Positions 5,068 to 11,350 of a stretch of DNA of 11,350 bases are shown here, piece after piece. The position numbers were made by a program, and so were the translations under genes. The stretch lies in the NCBI GenBank assembly GCA_948760655.1, contig CAQBKK010000036.1, forward strand, positions 1-11,350, written 5' to 3'. The stretch's first letter is position 1, and each line of letters opens with the position of its first letter. Below the pieces are notes generated by a model that had not been told where the DNA came from, searched no databases, and saw only the letters and a program-made list of their open reading frames with translations. The stretch comes from an uncultured Bacilli bacterium. Its GTDB lineage: Bacteria > Bacillota_I > Bacilli_A > RF39 > UBA660.

Positions 5068-6081
5068 ATGAAGAAAAAAATAATGATACTTGGAATATGC
5101 ACCTTAATGGCATGTAGTTGTGGAAAGACGATTCCAAAACTTGAAAATGGTAGTGAAGCAATTGTAACGTTTGAAAATGGAGATAAAATTAGTGTAGAAG
5201 ATTTATACAATGATTTAAAAAATAATTATGCACTTGAGTCTTTAATTAATTTAGTAGATAAAAAAATACTAGAAGATAAATATAAAGATAACATAAATAG
5301 TGCAAATGAATATGCAGATGCTACAATGAAATCTTTAGAAGAAAATTATGGAGATGACTTATTAAATGCAATTCAAACTTATACATCATTTACAACAATA
5401 GAAGCTTATAAAAATTACGTATATATTAGTTATTTACAAAATGAAGCTATAGAAGACTATGCTAAAAATCAAATCACAGAAAAAGAATTAAAAAACTATT
5501 ATGAAAAAAATGTATATGGAGATGTTTTAGTAAATCACATTCTAATCACTCCTGCTGTTAAAGATGATGCAACAGAAGACGAAAAGAAAACTTTAGAAGA
5601 GGAAGCAAAAAATAAAATTAATACAATTATTGCCAAATTAAAAGAAAGCGATAATAAAAAAGAAACTTTCACTGCATTAGCTAAAGAATATTCAGAAGAT
5701 GCATCAACAAAAGAAGATGGTGGGTCTCTTGGATATATCAACGAAGGTACACTATCAAGTAATTATGATGAAATTTTAAAATATGCGTTTAAACTAAAAG
5801 ACGGAGAATTTTCTACAGAAATTATTACTACTCAATTAGGATACCATGTAATCTATCGTGAAGCATCTAAAGAAAAAGCCAGTTATGAAGAAGTAGTAGA
5901 TACAATTCGCACTACTCTTGCAAATGAATTGCAAACAAGTGATGCAACAATTAGAACAAAAGCCCTACAGGATTTAAGAAAAGAATATGGCATGGATATT
6001 GTCGATTCTGAAGTACAAAGCCAATATGCTAAATACATTCAAAATGCTCTTGCTCAAGCAAATCAAAGTACGACAAATTAA
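5068..6081 (+). CDS. prsA: PrsA-like lipoprotein, parvulin-type peptidyl-prolyl isomerase (foldase)
   Basis: 337 residues. The signal peptide MKKKIMILGICTLMAC ends in lipobox LMAC, so Cys16 would be lipidated and the protein anchored outside the membrane. Residues about 30-150 form a charged SurA/PrsA-type N-terminal helical region (V-T-F-E-N-G-D-K-I-S-V-E-D-L). The parvulin PPIC domain follows at about 150-265: V-N-H-I-L-I, then FTALAKEYSED, G-G-S-L-G-Y, F-K-L-K-D-G-E-F and QLGYHVIYR. The C-terminal about 70 residues are helical, ending N-Q-S-T-T-N. PrsA helps exported proteins fold after Sec transport. Length, order of parts and lipobox fit the family. It is a single-gene unit with its own promoter and terminator. 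SAT-type nicks or frame breaks are absent. Confidence 0.88.
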   Translation: MKKKIMILGICTLMACSCGKTIPKLENGSEAIVTFENGDKISVEDLYNDLKNNYALESLINLVDKKILEDKYKDNINSANEYADATMKSLEENYGDDLLNAIQTYTSFTTIEAYKNYVYISYLQNEAIEDYAKNQITEKELKNYYEKNVYGDVLVNHILITPAVKDDATEDEKKTLEEEAKNKINTIIAKLKESDNKKETFTALAKEYSEDASTKEDGGSLGYINEGTLSSNYDEILKYAFKLKDGEFSTEIITTQLGYHVIYREASKEKASYEEVVDTIRTTLANELQTSDATIRTKALQDLRKEYGMDIVDSEVQSQYAKYIQNALAQANQSTTN

Positions 6082-6108
6082 AAAATATCATTTATTTGAT
6101 ATTTTTTT
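6079..6108. terminator. Bidirectional terminator between prsA-like and exonuclease genes
   Basis: AAAAATATCA (6081-6090) pairs perfectly with TGATATTTTT (6097-6106) across the loop TTTATT, followed by T's. It serves the prsA-like gene on the plus strand. On the minus strand the TGA stop of the exonuclease-BRCT frame lies in the stem. It is AT-rich, so strength is moderate. Confidence 0.7.
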
Positions 6109-7025
6109 ATTCCTATTTTTTGAACGATTCAACTCTTTCAAAAAAATAGTATCTGAAACAAGCTGAATTCCAAATCTTTCTATTTTTAAATTTTTTGCCA
6201 TTCGTAACTTCATACTTTTACGTAAATGACTCCTTTGTTTTCCAACAATTAAATAATCGGTTTTTATAGTCACTTGATCTTCTATAGAAGCTCCGATATT
6301 ACATAAATATTGTATAGCCTCTCTTCGAGTAATTCCCTCCAATGTTCCTGTTATTACTACATGTTTATGATAAAAAATACTCTTAGAATCTTCTTGAGAA
6401 AAAGTAGCTGTAATATTTCTGGCACTAGTCGGTTCATAAGAAAAAGAAGCATAAAATCTAGCAAAGGTTCCAAATTGATTTAATAGTTCCTCTTGTAATT
6501 TATAAAATACTGCTAAAGTCATTTTTACATCCTTTAAAGTGCGATGACTTCCTGAAGTATCATCACCAAGTTTATGATGATACAAATCTTTAAGCAACCT
6601 CCTACTTAAACGCAAAGTATCAACAAAATCATTTATAAGTGGCTACTGAAAGTATCGAATAGAAGCATCATAAATTAAATTCACATCAAAATGAACGTTA
6701 TGCCCAACTAAAACAGCATCATGAACAAAATAAAAAACTTTGGAAGCACTTCTTCTATAGAAGGAGCATCTAAAACCATTTCATTAGTAATACCAGTCAA
6801 ATTAGTAATAAAAGAAGAAATAGAAACCTTTGGTTTTACAAGCATTTCAAAACAATCAACTACTGTATCATCCACTATCTTTAAAGCACCGATTTCTATG
6901 ATTTCATCTGATTTAGAATCAAGTCCTGTCGTTTCTAAATCAAAAACAACAAAAGACCTCGGTATTTCTAAAATACTTCTTCCCTTTTGTACCCGACTTA
7001 AATTTCTCATCATTTCTTGATTCAT
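6088..7025 (-). pseudogene. DnaQ-like 3'-5' exonuclease fused to a BRCT domain, broken by frameshift and nonsense codon
   Basis: The start at 7025 encodes an exonuclease front: SFVVFDLETTGLD (motif I, D29 and E31) through T-G-I-T-N-E-M and PSIEEVLPKFF. The frame then shifts at the A6 run 6732-6737 and would end at 6708. One more base there restores FVHDAVLVGHNVHFDVN (motif II, H-N-x-x-F-D). That frame hits TAG at 6643-6645 in YFQ-stop-PLINDFVDTLRL, where family members usually have Lys or similar, so AAG to TAG is likely. The rest is open: H-R-T-L-K-D-V (motif III), then a BRCT domain (HKHVVITGTLEGITRREA, T-D-Y-L-I-V-G). Repaired, it is about 312 residues, a normal length for Firmicute DnaQ-BRCT proteins, which trim DNA 3' ends in replication or repair. 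Two independent lesions argue for a real pseudogene. The ribosome site overlaps the end of recX. Confidence 0.85.
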
Positions 7026-7032
7026 AATATGT

Positions 7033-7824
7033 CTACTCTCCTCTAAGTTGTTTTACATTTTCCATGATTTGATCCACTTCATAATAAGAAAAACCCTTAT
7101 TCATAAGTCTACCTTTTATTTGATAAAAAAGTTCTTGACCTACATACTTACAAGAATACTTACGATAAAGCCTCTCTGCTTCTTTTCTTAAAGCATCATA
7201 ATTATGAGGAAAATCCAAAGTATCCAAAATTTTTATTGCATCCGCCTTATTATATCCTTCATTCATACAGGCATATAATACTTTTTCATGAATTTTACGT
7301 ATTCCATCCTTGTGATTTGTACTTATTTTCTTTTCCAAAAATTTTTCTAATTTTTTATGCCATACTTCATTTGGTACTTGTTGAATAACTTCTTCGATTT
7401 CTTCTTCCAAAAATTCTAGATCCAATAATTTTCTTTTAATCTTTTGAGGTCCGTTATTTGTTAAATTGACTTGATCATTAACAAAAGCATGTAAATAATT
7501 TTTTTTATCAATTAATTTTTTTTCTTCCAAGAGAGAAATAGTATTTTCAATTTCTCCATTAACAAATTTATTCTTCTTCAAATAATCTTTAATTTCTTTT
7601 TTACAACGATTCTTATTCGTTATATAAGAAATGGCCTTATAGTAACAAATTAATTTTCGATTTTCTTTTACAAGTTTTCCATATTCTTTTTCAGTAATCT
7701 CTTTTTTTAAAAGCAAATCATACTTTAAAATAAGATCATCAAACAAAACTAAATCTTCTTTAAAATCATAAAATGAAATTTGGTAACTATTATTTTTTAT
7801 TTTTTTATAACTTTTAATTTTCAT
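7033..7824 (-). CDS. recX: Regulatory protein RecX
   Basis: 263 residues, the usual Bacillus RecX length. RecX binds RecA filaments and limits or remodels recombination and SOS activity. The N-terminus KIKSYKKIKNNSYQISFYDF and V-L-F-D-D-L-I-L-K-Y-D-L align with the RecX front. Residues about 55-130 carry the three-helix RecX repeat: A-I-S-Y-I, KKEIKDYLKKNKF, L-I-D-K-K-N-Y-L-H-A-F-V-N-D and N-G-P-Q-K-I-K-R-K-L. Further repeats follow to the end (A-I-K-I-L-D-T-L, G-R-L-M-N-K-G-F-S-Y-Y-E-V). No ribosome site precedes the ATG, and a -10 box lies 6 bases upstream, so the message would start at the ATG. It is followed after 7 bases by the exonuclease-BRCT frame, whose ribosome site is inside recX. 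This suggests coupled expression of two repair genes. No recA is in the window. Confidence 0.87.
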   Translation of the reverse strand: MKIKSYKKIKNNSYQISFYDFKEDLVLFDDLILKYDLLLKKEITEKEYGKLVKENRKLICYYKAISYITNKNRCKKEIKDYLKKNKFVNGEIENTISLLEEKKLIDKKNYLHAFVNDQVNLTNNGPQKIKRKLLDLEFLEEEIEEVIQQVPNEVWHKKLEKFLEKKISTNHKDGIRKIHEKVLYACMNEGYNKADAIKILDTLDFPHNYDALRKEAERLYRKYSCKYVGQELFYQIKGRLMNKGFSYYEVDQIMENVKQLRGE

Positions 7825-7830
7825 ATTTGC

Positions 7831-7839
7831 ATTATAACA
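7831..7839 (-). promoter_or_regulatory. Extended -10 promoter of recX, predicting a leaderless mRNA
   Basis: TGTTATAAT on the minus strand is a perfect extended -10 (TGnTATAAT), with a poor -35 (TTCTTT). The last T is 7 bases from the A of the recX ATG, so the usual start point falls on or beside the start codon. Confidence 0.6.
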
Positions 7840-7852
7840 CTATTTTCTAACT

Positions 7853-7888
7853 AAAAAGAAAAAATTAGTGAAATTACGCTAATTTTTT
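7853..7888 (-). terminator. Probable terminator of the 338-aa gene
   Basis: Minus-strand AAAAAATTAG (7888 to 7879) and CTAATTTTTT (7868 to 7859) pair over 10 bp around a 10-base loop that includes the TAA stop, and a T-rich run follows. Only one pair is G-C, so it may be leaky and let some transcription enter recX. Confidence 0.5.
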
Positions 7889-8890
7889 TTCTTTCTTTTC
7901 CTTTTTCTTAACAATTACACCATTAGCTACTCGTTCCATCTCACATATATCTTGAGAAACTAAAGCCTGATCAATTAAATAAATATAACAATGTAAATAA
8001 AATTTTTTATCTAAATCTGTAATTCTTCCAAAAACAATTTCCATTTTCTCTTTTAAATCCAACAAATGTTTTCTTAATTCAAAAATCCTAATTTGTTGTT
8101 TAACCAGAAATTCCTGACATTTTTCCAAATTTGATTCTAAATGTAAAGTACAACGATAAATATCTTTTACACAAGAATCTTCATTATTCAATCGAATAGT
8201 TTCAATAACAGATGGCTCTATATTATTTTTTTCATTGATACTTCCTTTTAACACTTCACAGCTTTCTTGTAAATCAGACAAATCATCATCAAAAGAATCC
8301 ATATTCAAAAACACTTCTGCTTGCAATAAAGATGTATTTGCTTTTCTTAAAACAAAAGAATGTAAAGAAGATATATTTTGATCCACAATTTCACGAATAA
8401 CAGAAAAATCATTCGCTATTCTATCAAATAATGGCATACGTTGTCTGCCAACCATAGCATCTAATGATTTAAAATCATAATAATCTCCTTTATTTTCAAG
8501 AAGAACTGGAATACCTACTTCTTCTATATTCTTTTTACCAGCTTTATATTCTTCTATAGATTCTACTTTTTCTTTCAAGATAACAGAATGATTTAAATAA
8601 GAAATCATTTGTTTTTGATAATCTTTTTTAGATTTTTCTCCTTCTTGAAGGAAAACACTTGTACTTTCTCCTAAAAAATATAAGATTCTAATATTAATTT
8701 TACATAATTGAGTAATAACTGTATCTATTCCATCAGGTCCATATTCTTTGTTTGCATTTAAAAAATTAATCATTGTTAAAAGTTGATTCCAAGAAATTGA
8801 ATTATTATTATAATATAAATCTGCTAAGACTGCTAAAACTCTATCTTGCATTTGTCGCATATAAACTTGCTTAATTTGTTTTCTTTTCAT
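7874..8890 (-). CDS. Conserved-looking hypothetical protein, helical, 338 aa
   Basis: I do not recognise this protein. It has no signal peptide or membrane segment, so it is probably cytoplasmic. Residues 15-75 look like a small helical or winged-helix unit: RVLAVLADLYYNNNSISWNQ, a G-P-D-G-I-D linker, V-I-T-Q-L-C-K-I-N-I-R-I-L. The pattern loosely recalls sigma-70 region 1.1, but I cannot claim homology. Residues 100-220 are acidic and helical (VGRQRMPLFDRIANDFSVIR; FDDDLSDLQESC). Residues 240-320 form a long amphipathic, coiled-coil-like helix set (LESNLEKCQEFLVKQQ; LRKHLLDLKEKM). The C-terminus is a lysine-rich tail, KKKEKKEKKLA, which could touch nucleic acid. It has a strong promoter and GAGGGGTG ribosome site, so it is surely expressed. 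It sits between nrnA and recX, suggesting but not proving a nucleic-acid role. Confidence 0.8.
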   Translation of the reverse strand: MKRKQIKQVYMRQMQDRVLAVLADLYYNNNSISWNQLLTMINFLNANKEYGPDGIDTVITQLCKINIRILYFLGESTSVFLQEGEKSKKDYQKQMISYLNHSVILKEKVESIEEYKAGKKNIEEVGIPVLLENKGDYYDFKSLDAMVGRQRMPLFDRIANDFSVIREIVDQNISSLHSFVLRKANTSLLQAEVFLNMDSFDDDLSDLQESCEVLKGSINEKNNIEPSVIETIRLNNEDSCVKDIYRCTLHLESNLEKCQEFLVKQQIRIFELRKHLLDLKEKMEIVFGRITDLDKKFYLHCYIYLIDQALVSQDICEMERVANGVIVKKKEKKEKKLA

Positions 8891-8922
8891 ACAAAAACAC
8901 CCCTCTTTTAAATATGACGTAT

Positions 8923-8950
8923 ATTATAACACAAAATCAATAAAAGTCAA
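8923..8950 (-). promoter_or_regulatory. Strong promoter of the 338-aa gene
   Basis: Minus strand TTGACT (8950 to 8945), a 16-base spacer, then TATAAT (8928 to 8923) preceded by TG one base away (extended -10). The predicted start is near 8916, leaving a leader of about 26 bases with GAGGGGTG in it. It begins right after the nrnA terminator. Confidence 0.78.
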
Positions 8951-8954
8951 ATAT

Positions 8955-8980
8955 TTATAAAAAAGCACCCTTAGGTACTT
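8955..8980 (-). terminator. Terminator of the ackA-nrnA unit
   Basis: Minus-strand AAGTACC (8980 to 8974) pairs with GGTGCTT (8969 to 8963), with one G-U pair, followed by TTTTTATAA. The four-base loop contains the nrnA stop codon. Confidence 0.75.
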
Positions 8981-9939
8981 TCATTTTCTTTATAATTTTT
9001 ACAGCAAACATCTAAATCTTGCAATAAATAATCAATTTCGTTGATATTAGGAGTTCTCACACCACTCGCAAATTTATGACCTCCACCATGGTATTTTTCA
9101 GCAATCTCATTAATAATTGGACCACGACTTCTAATGTTTACTTTATACATTTCATTTTTCTCATCATGCGTAACAAATACCCAAACAAGTACATCCTTAA
9201 TATAATTAAAATCATTAATCATATTAGAAGGTGTAGAAACGTCAACTTCATATTCTTGAATAACTTCTGGGCTTATTTTAATATAGGCTAATCCATTCGC
9301 AGTAAATGTTAAGTTTTGACTCAAATAACCATGAAACTTAATCTCATTTATAGGACGCTCATACAAAACATCATAAAGATGCACAAAATCTAAATTCTGT
9401 TCTTCAATCAGCTTTGAAACAACCTGAAACGTTTTAGCTGTCGTATAAGCAAGCAAGAATCGATCACTATCGGAAACTATTCCTAAAAACAAATTACTAG
9501 CAACATTTTTATCCATTTTTAAATTGGTAGCAAAAATAAGTTCTGCAATTAACTGACAAGCACTAGATGCTGTATCATCAACAATTTCTAATGCACAAAT
9601 CTTTTCCCCATGAGGATGATGATCAATCTTTATTATTTCTTTATAAGACAAATCTTGAATGCCATCCACACGCTCAATTGTTGGTACATCAGTAATAATG
9701 AGTAGTGTATCCTTTATTCCATCAAACTCTGCCTTATCAAGTAAACCATAATTTTTAAAACGAGAGACACTGGCACCGACCGCCAAAACTTTTTTATTAG
9801 GGAATGTTAACTTTATAGAATCTCGAAGTGCTATCTGACTCGCAACGGCATCTGGATCAGGTCCCACATGTCTTGCAACTACAATTGTGTCATATTGTTT
9901 AATTTTTTTATATATTTTTTTGTGGACACCATTCACCAT
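8971..9939 (-). CDS. nrnA: DHH/DHHA1 phosphoesterase, NrnA-like nanoRNase / pAp phosphatase
   Basis: 322 residues. The DHH domain has motif I RHVGPDPDAVASQ (23-35, with H24, D28 and D30 as metal ligands), motif II IITD (D84), motif III DHHPHG (106-111) and motif IV IVSDSDRF (155-162). The DHHA1 domain ends with GGGHKFASG (285-293), which binds substrate. NrnA degrades 2-5-mer RNAs and converts pAp to AMP in the cytoplasm, completing RNA turnover and sulfur metabolism clean-up. The motif I order (P-D-P-D-A-V-A-S) differs a little from the common P-D-G-D-A-x-G-S, and motif IV has S-D-S rather than T-D-T. Both still supply the acidic ligands. It lies 10 bases after ackA with its own AGGAGAAAG site, so the two form an operon. 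Related families (GdpP DHH domain, MgpA-like) are possible, but length and layout favour NrnA. Confidence 0.88.
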   Translation of the reverse strand: MVNGVHKKIYKKIKQYDTIVVARHVGPDPDAVASQIALRDSIKLTFPNKKVLAVGASVSRFKNYGLLDKAEFDGIKDTLLIITDVPTIERVDGIQDLSYKEIIKIDHHPHGEKICALEIVDDTASSACQLIAELIFATNLKMDKNVASNLFLGIVSDSDRFLLAYTTAKTFQVVSKLIEEQNLDFVHLYDVLYERPINEIKFHGYLSQNLTFTANGLAYIKISPEVIQEYEVDVSTPSNMINDFNYIKDVLVWVFVTHDEKNEMYKVNIRSRGPIINEIAEKYHGGGHKFASGVRTPNINEIDYLLQDLDVCCKNYKENEST

Positions 9940-9949
9940 ATTCTTTCTC

Positions 9950-11146
9950 CTAACTAATTAGATTATACGTATCAAGTGCAATCATTAACTCTTCATTGGT
10001 TGGTACAACATAAACAGGAACTTTTGAATCACTTGTAGAAACAATTCCTTCTTGTACATCCATATAGGATGCATATTTCATATTTTCTTCTTTATCTAGA
10101 ATAATACCTAAAGAAGATAATTTAGAAACAATTGCCTCTCTAAATTCACGGGCATTTTCTCCTAAACCTGCTGTAAACACCAAAGCATCTACGCATCCAT
10201 CTAATTTTACAAAATACTTAGCAATATAACCTACAATGCGTTCAACATACATATCATTTGCTAAAATACATTGTTCGTCTCCTTCATTCATTCCTACTTC
10301 TATATCTCTATGATCAGCAAACTTTTCGCTAATTCCAAGTAATCCACTTTGCTTATTTAAAATGGTATCTACTTCTGCTAACGTTTTACCACTCTTATTC
10401 ATGTAAAATGGAATCACAGAGTAATCAATATCTCCAGAACGAGTTCCCATCATAATTCCAGAATTGGGACTAAATCCCATCGTTGTATCAATACTTTTAC
10501 TATCCTTTATACAACAAATACTTCCCCCACTTCCAATATGACAATTAATTAAATTGACACTATCTTTATGAAGAAGTTCTTGCATTCTTTTAGTAATATA
10601 CTTATGACTTGTACCATGAAATCCATACTTACGAATGCCATACTCTTTGTACCAACTATAAGGCACAGAATAAAGGTAGGCAAGCTCTTCCATTGTTTGA
10701 TGAAAAGATGTATCAAATACACCTACCATTGGTGTCGTAGGCATTGCAGCTTGAAAAGCTCGAATACAAGAAAGCATGGCTGGATTATGCAAAGGTGCCA
10801 AATCATTAAATTTCTCGCATTCTGCTAAAACTTCTTCTGTTATTAAAACCGAATCTTTAAATTTATCTCCACCATGTACTAAACGATGTCCTACCCCATC
10901 AATCTCATCTAATGAAGTTATAATATGGTTAGCAAATAACTCTTCTTGTAAATACTTAATAGCATCTGAATGATCCTTTAAATCTACTTCTCTTTTCGTT
11001 TTAGAGCCATTCATCTTAATACTATAGAAACTTCCACTCATTCCTATTTTTTCAAAATAACCACTAATTAGTTCGTTTTCACTAGGAAGCTCTATACAAT
11101 TAAATTTTAAAGAAGAACTTCCTGCATTTACTGTTAAAATTTTCAA
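9950..11146 (-). CDS. ackA: Acetate kinase
   Basis: 398 residues from a TTG start, the usual AckA length. It converts acetyl phosphate and ADP to acetate and ATP, the energy-yielding last step of fermentation to acetate. Signatures: KILTVNAGSSSLKF at the N-terminus (first acetokinase signature), G-H-R-L-V-H-G-G, P-M-V-G-V-F-D-T-S-F-H-Q-T (catalytic Asp), Y-G-F-H-G-T-S-H-K-Y (second signature), GIMMGTRSGDID (catalytic Arg), F-T-A-G-L-G-E-N-A-R-E-F-R and P-T-N-E-E-L-M-I-A. A GTG nine bases upstream (11155) is in frame, but it is part of the ribosome site AGAGGTGA (11159-11152). That site is correctly spaced for TTG at 11146, and MKILTVNAG is the normal family start. No pta lies in the window. 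It is first in an operon with nrnA. Confidence 0.96.
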   Translation of the reverse strand: MKILTVNAGSSSLKFNCIELPSENELISGYFEKIGMSGSFYSIKMNGSKTKREVDLKDHSDAIKYLQEELFANHIITSLDEIDGVGHRLVHGGDKFKDSVLITEEVLAECEKFNDLAPLHNPAMLSCIRAFQAAMPTTPMVGVFDTSFHQTMEELAYLYSVPYSWYKEYGIRKYGFHGTSHKYITKRMQELLHKDSVNLINCHIGSGGSICCIKDSKSIDTTMGFSPNSGIMMGTRSGDIDYSVIPFYMNKSGKTLAEVDTILNKQSGLLGISEKFADHRDIEVGMNEGDEQCILANDMYVERIVGYIAKYFVKLDGCVDALVFTAGLGENAREFREAIVSKLSSLGIILDKEENMKYASYMDVQEGIVSTSDSKVPVYVVPTNEELMIALDTYNLIS

Positions 11147-11166
11147 AATATTCACCTCTACTAATC

Positions 11167-11195
11167 ATTATACAAAAAAAAAAATATTTTTACCA
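11167..11195 (-). promoter_or_regulatory. Probable -10 box of the ackA-nrnA operon
   Basis: TATAAT (11172 to 11167) lies 20 bases before the TTG start. The -35 region at the usual distance (TGGTAA) is poor, and the spacer is almost all T. I see no convincing cre (CcpA) site, although ackA is often CcpA-controlled. Confidence 0.45.
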
Positions 11196-11240
11196 TGATT
11201 AAGTGCAATAAAATGAACAAAATCAAAGTAAAAAATATTT
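11174..11240 (-). terminator. Possible terminator of the gene upstream of ackA
   Basis: Minus-strand AAATATTTTTTAC (11240 to 11228) and GTAAAAATATTT (11193 to 11182) are inverted repeats with a one-base bulge and a 34-base loop, followed directly by a run of T's that runs into the ackA -10 box. The long loop and AT-only stem make this tentative, but its place after a stop codon fits. Confidence 0.4.
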
Positions 11241-11242
11241 AA

Positions 11243-11350
11243 TTATCCTATCAAAAAGTAAGGGCGAACACTTCTTGAAAAATCAGAATGCCAATTTCCA
11301 GCAAATCCTCTTGTCGCATAACTAATAGAAGCAAATCCAGTAGAGGAGTA
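11243..11350 (-). CDS. C-terminal 35 residues of an unknown protein (runs off the right edge)
   Basis: The frame is open from the edge to TAA at 11243-11245 and ends RGFAGNWHSDFSRSVRPYFL followed by IG. The G-N-W and R-P-x-F-L pattern near the end recalls the C-termini of surface or pilin-like proteins that finish in a G-F-R-P-V motif. That is only a resemblance. The direction and position suggest a separate gene upstream of ackA. Function cannot be given. Confidence 0.5.
   Translation of the reverse strand, partial: YSSTGFASISYATRGFAGNWHSDFSRSVRPYFLIG

Noticed and set aside
4971..5210. 79-codon minus-strand frame across the prsA-like start
   Set aside because: It overlaps both divergent promoters and the PrsA signal peptide and has no ribosome site.
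5535..5741. 68-codon minus-strand frame inside the prsA-like gene
   Set aside because: It is antisense to the PPIC domain, has no ribosome site, and is a mirror of a well-supported gene.
6643..6645. Programmed TAG readthrough in the exonuclease-BRCT gene
   Set aside because: TAG also ends ackA, recX and a yjcZ-like gene here, and a separate frameshift already breaks this gene. Mutation is simpler.
6721..7020. 99-codon plus-strand frame opposite the exonuclease domain
   Set aside because: It is antisense to recognisable DnaQ motifs with no ribosome site or known similarity.
1..11350. CRISPR array, tRNA or rRNA genes, prophage attachment sites
   Set aside because: I saw no spaced direct repeats, no tRNA cloverleaf or TTCRANNCC-type T-loop, and no rRNA-like sequence or integrase/att pair.

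Overview
The window is very AT-rich, with short gaps, strong AGGAGG-type ribosome binding sites and TTGACA/TATAAT promoters. Protein types point to a low-GC Firmicute, probably a gut Bacilli/Erysipelotrichia/RF39-like lineage descended from spore formers. The markers are a CotE-like spore coat fragment, two YjcZ-like mini-proteins, a PrsA-like foldase, RecX, NrnA, acetate kinase and a DnaQ-type exonuclease fused to BRCT. TGG encodes Trp in every intact gene and TGA ends the exonuclease-BRCT frame, so the standard bacterial code seems to apply rather than the Mycoplasma code. The exact taxon is inferred.

Region 1 (1-1500) is a decay zone. It holds the N-terminal part of an XRE regulator running off the left edge (with a palindrome at its promoter), about 400 bases with nothing recognisable, a broken integrase-type transposase tail (640-885, plus strand), a possible methyltransferase remnant (924-1200, minus) and a truncated cotE (1262-1435, minus). 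The cotE fragment still has a sporulation-type promoter.

Region 2 (1500-4600) has a lipoprotein gene with a one-base frameshift before its signal peptide, then a HIT-family nucleotide-binding protein. These converge on a large HerA-like hexameric ATPase across a shared bidirectional terminator.

Region 3 (4600-6110) carries two tiny Cys-start/hydrophobic-end YjcZ-like genes (minus) behind a mother-cell sigma K/E-like promoter. They diverge from a PrsA-like peptidyl-prolyl isomerase lipoprotein driven by a housekeeping promoter.

Region 4 (6088-11350) is all on the minus strand. Read in transcription order it has the tail of an unknown protein, ackA (acetate kinase, TTG start), nrnA (nanoRNA/pAp phosphatase), a terminator, then a promoter and an unknown 338-aa helical protein. 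recX follows with an extended -10 box placed so that its message would be leaderless, then the exonuclease-BRCT gene, which is broken by a frameshift and a nonsense codon.

Two themes stand out. One is gene erosion: at least four damaged genes, including one sporulation gene. The other is a pair of near-identical sporulation-type promoters, one in front of cotE and one in front of the yjcZ-like pair, which suggests that a mother-cell programme exists or existed until recently.
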